The position numbers and the translations under genes were made by a program. Under the pieces are notes generated by a model. That model saw only the letters and a list, made by a program, of their open reading frames with translations, searched no databases and was not told where the DNA came from. A stretch of 64,000 bases of DNA. It comes from Ganoderma boninense. Taxonomy: Eukaryota; Basidiomycota; Agaricomycetes; Polyporales; Polyporaceae. Within the stretch, counting starts at the first letter, position 1. Each line of letters starts with the position of its first letter. Shown here one piece after another: positions 22,510 through 32,656 of this stretch. The stretch spans positions 124,001 through 188,000 of the forward strand of contig CM035312.1 in NCBI GenBank assembly GCA_002900995.3, in the 5' to 3' direction.

Positions 22510-24607
22510 ATGCCGCCCCAGACGCGACCCTCCCGCCCCCGGCCCAGCGCACCCAGCTCCGCAACCAAGTCTGCGAGCACCCGCAGGCCGGGCGGGGGAC
22601 GGCAGCACGCCCACCCGCAGCTCGACACGAACCCGTCCTCGTATCCGCGCACGGACCCGTTCAGCGCGCTCAATGCCCTCCGCTCCCTCCTCTCGCTGCT
22701 CCCCTCCCGCCTCGGGCCCTGCCACCTGAAGCTCGCGCCGGCCGAGCACACGCTCGCCCTGCACCTGCTCACGGTCGTCGAGCCGTTCGTCGGGCTCGCG
22801 CCCTGCGCGTCGCGGCGCGCGCTCGCGCGGCAGCCGACGGAGGTGCTCGACGCGATCGCGTTCCACGTCGAGAGCGCGGCGGACCTGCGCGCGCTCGCGC
22901 TCACCTGCCGCCGGCTGCACGCCGTCGTCGTCCCGCGGCACACGGCGTACCGCGTCGTCCGCGCGAAGGCGAGCCAGCTCGCGCTGTGGCACCACCTCGC
23001 GGTGCACCGCGCGCTCGCGCGGAACGTGCGCCGGCTCGAGATCCTGGACGAGCGCGCGCCCGCGGGGGACGTCGTTGTGCCGCCCGGCATTGGCGCGACG
23101 GACACGGACATGGAGAGCACGGACGACGAGCTGGGGATGCATGCGAAGCAGGAAAGGTTCCTGGTGGGTGCGCTGAGGCAGATGAGCGCGCTCACCGCGG
23201 TCAGGTGGAGCTGCAGCCATTCGCTCGTGGCGTTCGAGCGGGTGTGGCCGGTGCTGGTGCGCTCGGCGCCGGGGCTGAGGGAGGTCGAGGTGAACGATAA
23301 TCTGGTGTTCCAGGCTGTGGAGGTCGAGGAGGAGGCGGGGTCGGAAGGGACGAGGAAGCGGCGGCAGCTCGTGGTATGTCCTCGCACTCCGTGTGCTTGC
23401 GATATGCTATCCATGAGAAGCTCATGCGTGCCCAGCTCCATGACCTCACCAAAGTCGGTCTGCATGGCACGAAGAGTACGTTCGGTGTATCTAAGAACCC
23501 GGACCTGTCGCGGCTCTCGGCAATGTTGCACAACTGTCCGAATATTGAGGTACTGCCTGTTCTCCTTGCAGTGTTGTGCGAGCACGCGCATTGAACGAGC
23601 CCTTTGCAGACCCTAGACATCAGCTACCCCCCGCGCCACGCCCCGGGGTTCTTCAGCCCCGTAGCGGACGACTTCCTCCTCTGCGGCCGCTGGCCGGCCC
23701 TCCGTTCCCTCACGCTCACCAACCTCTGGTGCACCCCTCAAGCAGGCCTCGACGCCGCGGCCGCCTTCCTCCTCGCGCACACGACCCTGGAAGTCCTCCA
23801 CCTCGACGTCGCGTTCGGCGCCGGGGGCGGGGCGGTGGGGGCGCTCACGACGTTCAAGTTCCCCCCGAGCTGCCTCCCCCGCCTCCGCGAGCTCAAGGCG
23901 TGCCGCGAGCTCGCGGGTGCGCTCCTCGCGTGTCCCGGCGGCCGCCCGCTTGAGACGCTGAAAGGCGTCGGTTGAGCGGGTCTGCGGTGCGCGACCGCGC
24001 GTTCTTGGAGAACCTGAGGGCGGGCGGGGATACGGTGAGGAGACTGGAGCTCGCGGGGTGGAACGAGATGGAGGACGTGCGACGGCTGGCAGAGTGCGTC
24101 CCCAAGCTGGTGTGGCTCGACCTCGGCAAGCGGGGTGGGGCTACTGGCTCTGGTGTGGGCAACACGAATGCGACCGCCATGGGATCAGGGTCGGGGGCAG
24201 GCGCGAGCGGGACCGGAAAGCATCCCGCCCACATCACCACAAATTTCGTAAGTCTCTCTTGATATCAGTAAGGCGCTGTTGGGGGAAAACATGCTGATAT
24301 GACGGACTGACAGGTCGAGTGGGCGAACGTGCTGGCACAGATGCCGGAGCTGACGACGTTCCACGGGCTCCGGTTCTTCTACGAGGTCGCGAGCACTGCG
24401 ATGCAGGCGGACGGCGGGGCGCTGCCGCTCTCGCTGTCGGACCGGAGCCGGGTGCGCAAGAACGACGAAGTCGCGTCGGTGCTCGCGTGGAAGTGCCCGA
24501 AGCTGCGCCGGCTCGACCATTGGGACGAAGGCTCGGGCAGAGTCATCGTGCTCGTGCGCGATGCCGAGAGGGTCAGATACGAAGTCAGAAGGACGCTGAA
24601 GGTGTAA
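22510..24607 (+). CDS. F-box / leucine-rich-repeat-like protein, with an apparent frame break
   Basis: Probable substrate receptor of an SCF ubiquitin ligase. The first in-frame ATG is at 22510 (MPPQTRPSRP); the N-terminal ~80 residues are Pro/Ser/Arg-rich. The F-box-like helix pair is ARQPTEVLDAIAFHVES followed by LRALALTCRRLHAVVVPR. After that come LRR-like segments separated by introns near 23372-23440 and 23550-23610, e.g. LRSLTLTNLW, TLEVLHLDVAFG, TVRRLELAGW, KLVWLDLG, PELTTFHGLRFF and PKLRRLDHW. At 23967-23975 the frame ETLKGVG meets a stop while the neighbouring frame continues SGSAVRDRAFLENL. No canonical intron resolves this, so one base appears missing or the gene is broken there. 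Confidence 0.72.
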
Positions 24608-25640
24608 GGGTAAGAGTGCCTAAGGAACCATGCCCGGAAGAGAGGATGATAACTGGAGACGGGGGCCATGGTCAGTTTTGAAGGTTATTCAGTTATACCA
24701 TGGCTTCACATACCTTATGCTAACACTGATGGACACGGATATCCACATCTCCTGTATGCCTACTCCACCTTTGTGGTAATTGGGCAATAAGTCAACGACT
24801 CACCTTCCCGCTCTCGGATTGTTGTGTACTTGTGACGCGCCGAATGAAGGAGGGAACAACATGATACAAAATGGAATCTGAAGCCGATACAAGTTAACAG
24901 CCCTACGTACCACCATACATCAGGCCAGACGGCGGGTCATTCCAATCGACACGGCCGGAGTCTAGCCAAGTTGCCTTGTGTAGCCGTTGGTAGCCTCCCT
25001 CGAGCTCGTCATAGTCGTCCACTTCCTCCCCGACTGATTCCGCATCCCGGTGCTTCAACGCGTCCTACCCGCCATTGAGGCCATGCATCAGCGAGGTTCA
25101 CGCACGAACCAGGCGAGACCGTCAAAACATGAACATACCACGACCTCCTGCGGATACCCAAGCAGCGCCCCGACCTCCAGCCACCCCGCGACGATGGTGG
25201 GGTGGTCCCCGCGGAAGAACTGCAACAACCCTAGCGTCTTCGCGATCTGCTCCCCACACCTCCCGGGAGTAACAAAGACGAAGCTCCACTTGATCTCCGC
25301 GCCCGAGTCCGAGTCACGTTCGGGCATCGACCGCAGCACGAGCTCGATAACTCGTGAATGTCAGAACCACGGGGTAGCCGTCGTCGTTGACGCCGTTATA
25401 CGGCGATATACGCCGTTATCCCTCGATTTTTGCCGTTTGACAGACAGCCACGTGGCCCACGCCATTTTTCGCTCACACGAGCGATCCGGCTGCTCCTCCT
25501 TTTATTCCCGTAAGCCTGCGTCCATACGTGTCCTATCTATGTAGTATCGGCAGTACTTCCGCTCCACGACGTTCGAGCGCCCTGACCAACCTTGTACACG
25601 AGCTTACAGGAGTCGGGCAACCGGGTTGTGTACGCCCTGT
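24608..25640. other. Intergenic with one unassigned minus-strand exon-like frame
   Basis: Mostly featureless. See the separate entry for 25088-25339. Confidence 0.4.
25088..25339 (-). CDS. Unassigned exon-like open frame
   Basis: A minus-strand frame with protein-like composition (IKWSFVFVTPGRCGEQI, then LLQFFRGDHPTIVAGWLEVG). It is open for about 80 codons and has no recognised domain. No convincing partner exons were found. It may be an exon of an unrecognised gene or a relic. Confidence 0.3.
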   Translation of the reverse strand: MLRSMPERDSDSGAEIKWSFVFVTPGRCGEQIAKTLGLLQFFRGDHPTIVAGWLEVGALLGYPQEVVVCSCFDGLAWFVREPR

Positions 25641-26395
25641 TCGCGAATGCACACGCCCCGCTCGACCTTGTGCACAGTTCGCACACGCCCTCGTTGACCG
25701 CAAACGCCCACGCCGCGGGCCACCTTGAGCACAGCTCGGGCGCGCGGACATAAGCTCAGGGCGCGAACCCACACGCCCCGGTCGACCTTCCCTACGCACA
25801 GGCTACAAACGCACGCGCCGAGGTGGACCTGGCATACGCTCAGCTCGCGAACGCACACGCCGCGAGCCACCTTGTGCACAACTTGGGCGCGCGCACATAC
25901 GCTCAGGTCTTGAACGCACACGCCGCGGGCGCGAACGCACACGCCGCGGACCACCTTGTGCACAACTTGGGCACGCGCACATACGCTCAGGTCGTGAACG
26001 CACACGCCGCGGGCCACCTTGTGCACAGCTCGGGCGCGCGCACATACGCTCACGTCGCGAACGCACACGCCCCGGGGACCCTTGCATACGCACAGGGCGC
26101 GAACCCACACGCCCCGGTCGACCTTCCCTACGCACAGGCTACAAACGCACGCGCCGAGGTGGACCTGGCATACGCTCAGCTCGCGAACCCACACGCCGCG
26201 GGCAAGCATGTGCACAGCTCGGGCGCGCGCACATACGCTCAGCTCGTCAACGCACACGCCCCGGGCCACCTTCCCTACGCACAGGCTACAAACCCACGCG
26301 CCGAGGTCGACGTGACATACGCACCGGTCGCGAACGCACACGCACAGGGCAACCTTGTGCACCGCTCGGGGTCACACACGTACGCAGGGTTCTCG
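25641..26395. repeat. 63-bp minisatellite (about 12 units)
   Basis: Tandem units of about 63 bp built around the core gaacgcacacgcc, followed by a cacc-ttgtgcacagctcggg block and a cgcacatacgctcag block. Units vary and some are truncated. A stretch of about 90 bp starting near 25767 recurs near 26098, so there is a higher-order duplication about 331 bp apart. Because 63 is a multiple of three, frames stay open on both strands: plus gives NAHAAGHLVHSSGARTYA-type 21-residue repeats, minus gives Cys/Val-rich repeats. I see no reason to call either a gene. Confidence 0.85.
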
Positions 26396-27172
26396 CACCT
26401 CTCCCCCCCACCAAACGCGACCTTTCCATTCCCTTGGACGACACGGATAGTAGTATATACATTAGCGCAATTGATGTATGTGCGCAGATATCATGCCCCA
26501 CAGTACAATAAATATGTCATCGACATGTGTGCAAATCATGGCTAGCATCGCGACCCTCCGCAGAGTGGTGCTCCCGATGATGACAGCTCCAGGTATACCA
26601 TCATCGCTTATCACAGCCTTAAGAACATTAGTCTTGCCAACGAGGTCACTTCCTGCATAACACAATGTTGACTTTAGCCTGACAAAAAAAAAACCTACCG
26701 GGGGAATCGAACTCTGGACCTCGTCAAGTCAGCAATAGTATTACAGGCAGCGCTTGCAACCACTGCGCCAGGCATCCATATCTCTTCAAGGCATATACTA
26801 TTAGTTATGTACCGCGGGGTCATTCGAAAAATAAAAACATGAACGATGCCTCATCTAAACGGCTTCAAAGCATTCAAGACTCTCAAGGCCAGGCCGTTAG
26901 TTTTTATTGTACACATGAAGCTGTCATCCCTAGCAGTGCTATCGATCTCCTGAATACATACGTTTATTTTCACGGCGTCAGCGCATCGCGGGCATGGCCA
27001 GAGTTTCTCACCCCAACGCCTGCCATCGCCCCCCGCTACCATCTCCTCAACAACTGACTCATTCTCCCCCTCGTTCTCGCCCATACCCAGAACGTCAGTG
27101 AGTGTTGCAATCTAAATTGTATCCTGTGCGGCAGCCTCCCTCTCATCTCACATTGCAGCCCTCTACACGCTT
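26396..27172. other. AT-richer intergenic with tRNA-like sequence
   Basis: Lower GC than the flanks. Contains the tRNA-like sequence listed separately and no confident coding region. Confidence 0.4.
26694..26777 (-). pseudogene. Degenerate tRNA-like sequence with a T-run (tRNA pseudogene or SINE head)
   Basis: Read on the minus strand it has an A-box-like TGGCGCAGTGG with a 4-bp D stem (GCGC/GCGC) and a B-box-like AGTTCGATTCC. It ends in CCGGTAGG followed directly by T10. The acceptor stem does not pair well, the T stem is poor and no 7-base anticodon loop can be drawn. I therefore do not call a functional tRNA. Internal Pol III promoter boxes plus a T-run fit a tRNA-derived short interspersed element or a decayed tRNA gene. 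Confidence 0.5.
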
Positions 27173-28117
27173 ATGGCTCTCCATATCGATCCCCTCGTCC
27201 ACGCGATACTCGGTATTGGGCACAGTGCCACCGTAGAGGTCTACGCCGTCAACGCCGTCGTCCAGTTCCCACTCGTGATGGAGGACCGATACGCGGGGCA
27301 CGCTCTCTACATTCCAGCCATATCAGTCGCAGACGTGTACGACCTCCTCCATGTTGTCCTCCTAAACGTCGTGCCAGCCGCATGGTGTCCAGACGCGATA
27401 GCCGTCGTCCACTGCCGCGTCCAGGACGCACTCGCAATCGGAGACGAACGCCTCCCTATCTCCCCCGCTATTCCCTTCATAGGCGCATTCAGCGTTGTTG
27501 GGACCTGCCTCAGGTATGTCCCCGCCCCTGGCTTCGATCCCGCAATGACTGGCGGAGAAGGCGATGACGCCCTCCATCTCGACCTCGTCATCATCGTACA
27601 AGTCACACGTCTCGTCCACGTCCACATCCCACTCCCCACTGCGACATGTCTCCCTGTCACCATTTACTTCGCGATTGGGGCACACGCAGTAACCCCATTC
27701 TACGTCGTCCCCGTCGTCTTGGTCGCAGACACGACCCGATCCTCTGCCACAGGGCTCCCGTATGTTGCGACCGCTGTCCTCGTCCCTAGCGCCAATGCGC
27801 CGTCGTCTCTGTTCGTCGCGCCCTACGTGCTTGAGCCATTGACCATCGCCACCTCGTCCGGTCTCCTCATGCGCTGCGACATCCTCGTGACATATTCCAG
27901 CCACAGCCTGTCGATTGTACGCGCATATTCCCTTCCCCTCTCCCCTCTCGCAGGCACGGCTGTCCTCGTCTCAATGCCCATCGCAACGGCTCACGCCATC
28001 CTCGTCATGTATTCCACGTCGACGTCTCTCACCGAACAGGCCATGGAAGTCCACGAATATGTCCCCGCAATGGGGCACGGCCTTGACGACGCCATGAACA
28101 TCGACGAGGACCTCTGA
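27173..28117 (+). CDS. Orphan single-exon ORF, Ala/Val-rich
   Basis: 314 codons without interruption. Third positions are strongly biased to C, as in the real genes of this window, which supports coding. No domain recognised. The protein is rich in Ala, Val, His and Leu and ends in an acidic tail (DDAMNIDEDL). An upstream 5' exon ending at about 27107 (gtgagt), with a 3' splice site cattgcag near 27160, is possible, so the true start could lie further 5'. The minus strand also has an open frame of 180 codons here, but its codon use is less typical. Confidence 0.45.
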   Translation: MALHIDPLVHAILGIGHSATVEVYAVNAVVQFPLVMEDRYAGHALYIPAISVADVYDLLHVVLLNVVPAAWCPDAIAVVHCRVQDALAIGDERLPISPAIPFIGAFSVVGTCLRYVPAPGFDPAMTGGEGDDALHLDLVIIVQVTRLVHVHIPLPTATCLPVTIYFAIGAHAVTPFYVVPVVLVADTTRSSATGLPYVATAVLVPSANAPSSLFVAPYVLEPLTIATSSGLLMRCDILVTYSSHSLSIVRAYSLPLSPLAGTAVLVSMPIATAHAILVMYSTSTSLTEQAMEVHEYVPAMGHGLDDAMNIDEDL

Positions 28118-29386
28118 GCTGCTTGCTGCAATGCCCAGGTTAGTAACTCATTCTACTCCTCACGCTCTTACAACGTGCTTACCAGCGATTCTGTCGACGT
28201 CTTTGGCCTGTTCTTGTCCAACCAAGTAACGTGTACTCAACAAAGTACGTCCTTAAACCTCTATGTCACTTCTCACATCACCAATGTCGTACGAAGCGCA
28301 GTCCTCAACGACTCCATACCCCCGCTCTGCCCCATAGTACTCACACGTCTGTGCGATTCCTATCTGCTGCTTTCTTGGCGAACCTCAGTCTCTGTGCTTT
28401 TGTCCTAGTTATCGTACATCATTTCCTGCTATCCACGTTGTTACAGTCACCTTGTTGTCGCGTCGCTTTTTGCTGTGGTGTTATGCTATGCCTCCCTTAT
28501 CGTCTCGGACGTCTTGATGTCATCCTCCAGTCTGTGTCGCAGATATAGTGCTAGTCCTATCGTTCACCGAGTCACATTGCTCTGTTCTACCTATATTCAT
28601 CTCATGCGCCATCATTTTCTTTTCGTCGCTGTGTATCGTTCTCGTTGTATGTGTTTTGTACATCATCCATTTACCTATATCATCATCGTGTCTTACGCTA
28701 TCGGAAACCCATTGACGCTGCTCATCCTTTCTCACCTGCAAGTCAAGGCCATTGCATTGTCCGCGCTGCCCAACGCCTGGCTCGAACCCTCACTCGCGAT
28801 CCACGCATTGGAGTACGGCGTGGGCTCAGGCTCGCGATGTCATTCCACTCCGTCCACCATCGTAGCGTCGCGGAATTTAAGTCTGCCTGAAGCCCCCTTG
28901 TATCTCACGATCAGCGAGCGAAGGTGACTACACCCTTTTGATCGCGCCCTCTCTCATTCGCTCCGTGTCCACCATTCGCACCTCGATGCCCCCCCCTAGG
29001 ATCGAGCTTGCCAAGCGGGTCAAGTTATTGATGTAGCGTGGCGGCCTGTGCACAACCGGCCGTTAAGGCATGAGCGGCCCATATTTGTCCAGGACCGCAT
29101 CCAGGACAGACCGAGCCCAGCAGCGTTAGTGGTGGTGCATGCCACAACCCTGCCTATTAGAGCTATGTTTTGCGCATGCGTTGGCAGTGCATCAGTCGAC
29201 ATCGCCCTTGCACAACATGCTCGGCGTCAACGTTATGATAGACGACAGAATGGGTCATAAAGTGGATGCCATTCAACTTTCTCCACGTCAGGGGTACATG
29301 CGTGCTACGGGCGGTGATGAAGTCTGCAAAACTGGGCCTTGTGAGGACAGCCGCACACTCGCCCATCCTCCATATCTCGTAGAGCC
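28118..29386. other. Intergenic, no gene supported
   Basis: T/C-rich DNA with only short scattered open frames on either strand. Nothing recognisable. Confidence 0.45.
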
Positions 29387-30143
29387 TCAGTCGTCTGCGA
29401 GGATACGCTGGGCATGATGCGGCTCAGTCAGGCAAATTGCACAGTGAAAAGTGGCACTTACAGGGTATCGATTTCGCAACCAATTCGACACGCGCTGCAG
29501 GTGCGCTTCCCCTCGCATGAGCTGCTGGGCGGGTGGGAAGCCGTCCATGAAGACAGACCAGAACAGTGGCCACTCCGCCAGGTCGATGCCGTCTGCACCC
29601 CGACGGCACAACGCTCGGAGGAATTGGGCGATCGTGAGAAGAGCACGACGTTGGTAAGGTAGGAGCGCCGGGAGAAGGGTGTCATCGCCGCTATGGAATG
29701 TCTGCACCCATCCGTCCCATCGCCGATGGCCCCAAACAACCATCTCGACGCTGTCCGGGAACGTCAACTGGAAGGTTGAGTGTGAGTTCGAGATATACAA
29801 TCATGCAGTCACTTCAGCGCACCGTGCTGTCCATACACTCCCGAGTAGCGCCGCCAATGCCGACGAGGCGGAACTCATATACGAGTTCCGCCTCGTCGCC
29901 GGGATCTCCGGTCGAGTAGCGGCCACATCCGATATAGATTTGAGGAGGCTGAGGGTCTGAAGGTGGATCGCCCGGCTGGGGAACCCACAACACAGACCCC
30001 AGTGCCAGGAAGGAAGGGGGACGAGGCGTGTCGGTGGTGCGATCCGCCACCGGCGCATGGGAGGGTGGCTGCCCCTGCGACGCGGTGGGGTGTAAGTCAG
30101 GAGCGGGGTCCATGCTCGATGCCCACCTGGCCCCCTTGAACAC
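29387..30143 (-). CDS. 215-aa orphan protein beside the KDZ transposase
   Basis: Three exons join in phase 0 with canonical sites: 29823-30143, 29462-29767, 29387-29407; 215 residues. The N-terminus is Pro-rich. The body includes IYIGCGRYS, AELVYEFRLVGIGG and VEMVVWGHRRWDGW. A Leu-rich helical segment follows (LLPYQRRALLTIAQFLRAL) and then FWSVFMDGFPPAQQL. No known domain recognised. An alternative start at 30113 (MDPAPDL) would shorten it by 10 residues. It is divergent from the KDZ gene, with 183 bp between the starts, so the two probably share a promoter. I infer it is an accessory gene of the same mobile module. Confidence 0.65.
29862..29897. repeat. Perfect 15-bp inverted repeat inside a coding exon
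   Basis: Arms GACGAGGCGGAACTC and its exact complement, separated by atatac. It lies in exon 1 of the 215-aa orphan and encodes AELVYEFRL on the minus strand. Confidence 0.8.
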
Positions 30144-30326
30144 AGGTTATTTAAATTCACCCACCAGGCACATTGATGTCGACTGAGACGCTATAGCATC
30201 ATACCATCTGCTGTTTTTGGATGAGACGTTGCCCATTGTCATTTCTCCCAAAGACGCTATCCGTCTTGGCTGCTCACCTCGTCTCCTCGCCTAAAAACCT
30301 TCTCTCACCTTGGTTCCAGACTCCCA

Positions 30327-32526
30327 ATGATCCCTTTGCACACCTTATTCCGGCGTATTGGTCAGGATGAGGCACTTAGCAAGCGGCTGAACTTCCAGAC
30401 ACTCAGTAGCTTCTTCAACGTCATCGACAGGTTGATGCCTTACATCCTCACTTCGTCGCCTCGCCAACGTGCGGGTCTTCCCACTTTGCCCGAAAAAGTT
30501 CGTAATGTACTAGCCACGGCTCTCAATCTGTCATACGGAGACGTGGACGGTTTGTGGCGTCAAACGGGCGACTTGGTGTGGCCAGTGAATGACCGGCCAC
30601 ATGATAGTTCCGGGATTCCTGGACTCGATGAGATTCTGAGCAGATCTGCTCCTCAGTTCGAGATGGGTACGTGGTGTATGTGTGTACTTTACCTTTGCTA
30701 ACTCATTGTAGGTGCCGAGATCTTGAGCCCGCCGGTGCTGCATTGCATTCAAGAGGGTTGTCCACAACGCGGTCTAGCTATGGGTGGAAATCGGAAGACG
30801 TACCCAGGAACGTTGTTCACTCATGGAAGAGGCACTTTGCCAATTGTAATCATGACATTGTATTGCCGCGGTACGCTCACTCCGCACGTCGCTTTATCGG
30901 TCTGATACAATGTGATGCTCAAGGCTGCAAAACCACATATCGCCCCAACTACTACGTCACGGACACCGACTCGCCGGGGGCTCTTCGTCGTTACTACGAA
31001 GGTGTCCCCAAACATGTCGAAGTCGTGCTGCACTCGTATGTCGACGAGCAGCTGACACAACTCTTTTGTCATCAGATGGCCTTCGCGCAGTGAGCTCATT
31101 TCATCACCAATCCGCTTTCAGCCGCTCATCCTCGAGACAGCGCGTCCGGAGATGCGTGTGCAAAAATCTACAATCTCTCGAACGTGACCTCCTCGGCGGG
31201 GAACCGGGCCATATCGTCCGATATGGTATGGAACGCTTTCTATCTCCATGGCCTAATGGTCTACCACGAGCGACACAAGACCGTGCTTGAGCTGCCTCAT
31301 CACGAAGTACAAGGGGACCGGTTGTCAGCTGCCCTGGATGCGCTGAATAGGGAGATGGTCGGCATCGGCCAACCACATTGGGCGCACGCGTGCGACGATT
31401 GTGAGAAATCAGTGAAAATAGCGACGGAAGAGGGACCCACGTCAGGTACGTGACGTCGCCAATGATTCGCCGATCCCTATTCATTCTAGTTAATAGGCCG
31501 TATATCGGCGATCGTGATGGACGGAGTTTGCATCGGTCACCCGCGCTGCCAGGTCTATCACTGCACCGAGCGGCTCACGTCTCCACGCGACAGACACTGC
31601 GAGACTCATCGCGCTCTGGATAACGTGTGCGCCATCGTTGGCTGTCAGGACCCATGCACGGACGGCAAACGAACTTGCAGCAATCTAGAACATCGCGAGG
31701 TTGAAGACGACAGACAGCGAACGGGGCATGCCCTCTTCGAACTGAAGCGTCGGCTTGAGGCTAGGAATATGGCTTCTTGTATCCGCGGTCTCACGGCGGA
31801 GAACGGACCGTCCGACGACACCGAGGACGTAGACATGGACGACCCGCCTACTTCCTCTAACGTTGCGGGCAAAGAGCCGAAATCGCGCAAGTCGAAAATC
31901 AAGACAACGTTGACACGGCGATGGACTCACAATGAGCAGCTGCTCGTCCGCCCCTGCGGCGTCATTGTCTCTCGCTGCACGTTCTTCGAAGCGGAATCGC
32001 TTCCTAATGAACGAGTAAGTGTCATCGTTGCTGCATCATTGATTCTCGACGCACCCGATTGAGAACATTGTAGCTTTTACTCAACGCCACTTTTCCGAGG
32101 CACTTTCCTCGCGCGCTGCCATCTTTCCTTTTCTTTGACAACAACTGCCAGCTCCTCGCCCACCTCGTCAACGTCGAGGACGACCATTTGCTTCAAATGG
32201 GCTTCCCAGTGGACGTCTTTCACGCAGTCAACAAGCATTCTGAGGAGGACGGATACTGCCAGGAACACTGCAATCCCGCTAGTTTTCCGGAGCTGTTGAA
32301 CGGTGACGACGAGTGGATCTTCAACTCATCAGTTTGTGAACAGATCAACGTATGGGTCGGCAAATTTTTGCCAGTCGTTCGGGAGATGACGGAAGTACAC
32401 TTCAACTTCTTCCTTGATCGCATGATCTCCACGCACAACGAGCTCAAGGTGGCTATCCTTGAGGCAAGAGGACGGCGCCCCCGATTAGTGCCTGTAGACG
32501 AACTTATGTCGCCCCTTTCTCTGTAG
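30327..32526 (+). CDS. KDZ transposase with CxC5/CxC6-like cysteine clusters
   Basis: DDE/RNase H-fold transposase of the Kyakuja-Dileera-Zisupton class. Starts MIPLHTLFRRIG. Exon 1 ends near 30665 and splices to GAEILSPPVLHCIQEGC. A cysteine-cluster segment follows (LIQCDAQGCKTTYRPNYYV), then VWNAFYLHGLMVYHE. The likely catalytic acidic residues are D in IVMDGVCIGH (about 31512), D in FFDNNCQLL (about 32140) and E in SSVCEQINVWVGKF (about 32330). Between the first two lies a Cys/His cluster (CHTER-like, CETHRALDNVCAIVGCQDPC) and an acidic linker. Around 30850-30890 a frame change between GTLPI and RYAHSARRFIG needs either an unusual intron or a lesion. The DDE positions look intact. Confidence 0.82.
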
Positions 32527-32656
32527 ATAAAGTGCTGTAGTCTGAGCCGCATTCGTTTTCCGATGATTGTCAGTTGCCGCCATGGTACGCGTCGACATCT
32601 GAGTGACGACATAGCTTCGTTCCCCCCGGATTCGTACCGAGGGCACGCGTGTACTA

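Noticed and set aside
22476..23591. 371-aa minus-strand ORF
   Set aside because: Antisense of the F-box gene with Arg/Ser-rich composition.
25823..26545. 240-aa repeat protein on the plus strand and 252-aa Cys/Val-rich protein on the minus strand
   Set aside because: Both follow from the 63-bp minisatellite whose unit is divisible by three; no promoter, splice or conserved flanking sequence supports a gene.
26694..26777. Functional tRNA gene
   Set aside because: Acceptor and T stems do not pair and no 7-base anticodon loop can be formed.
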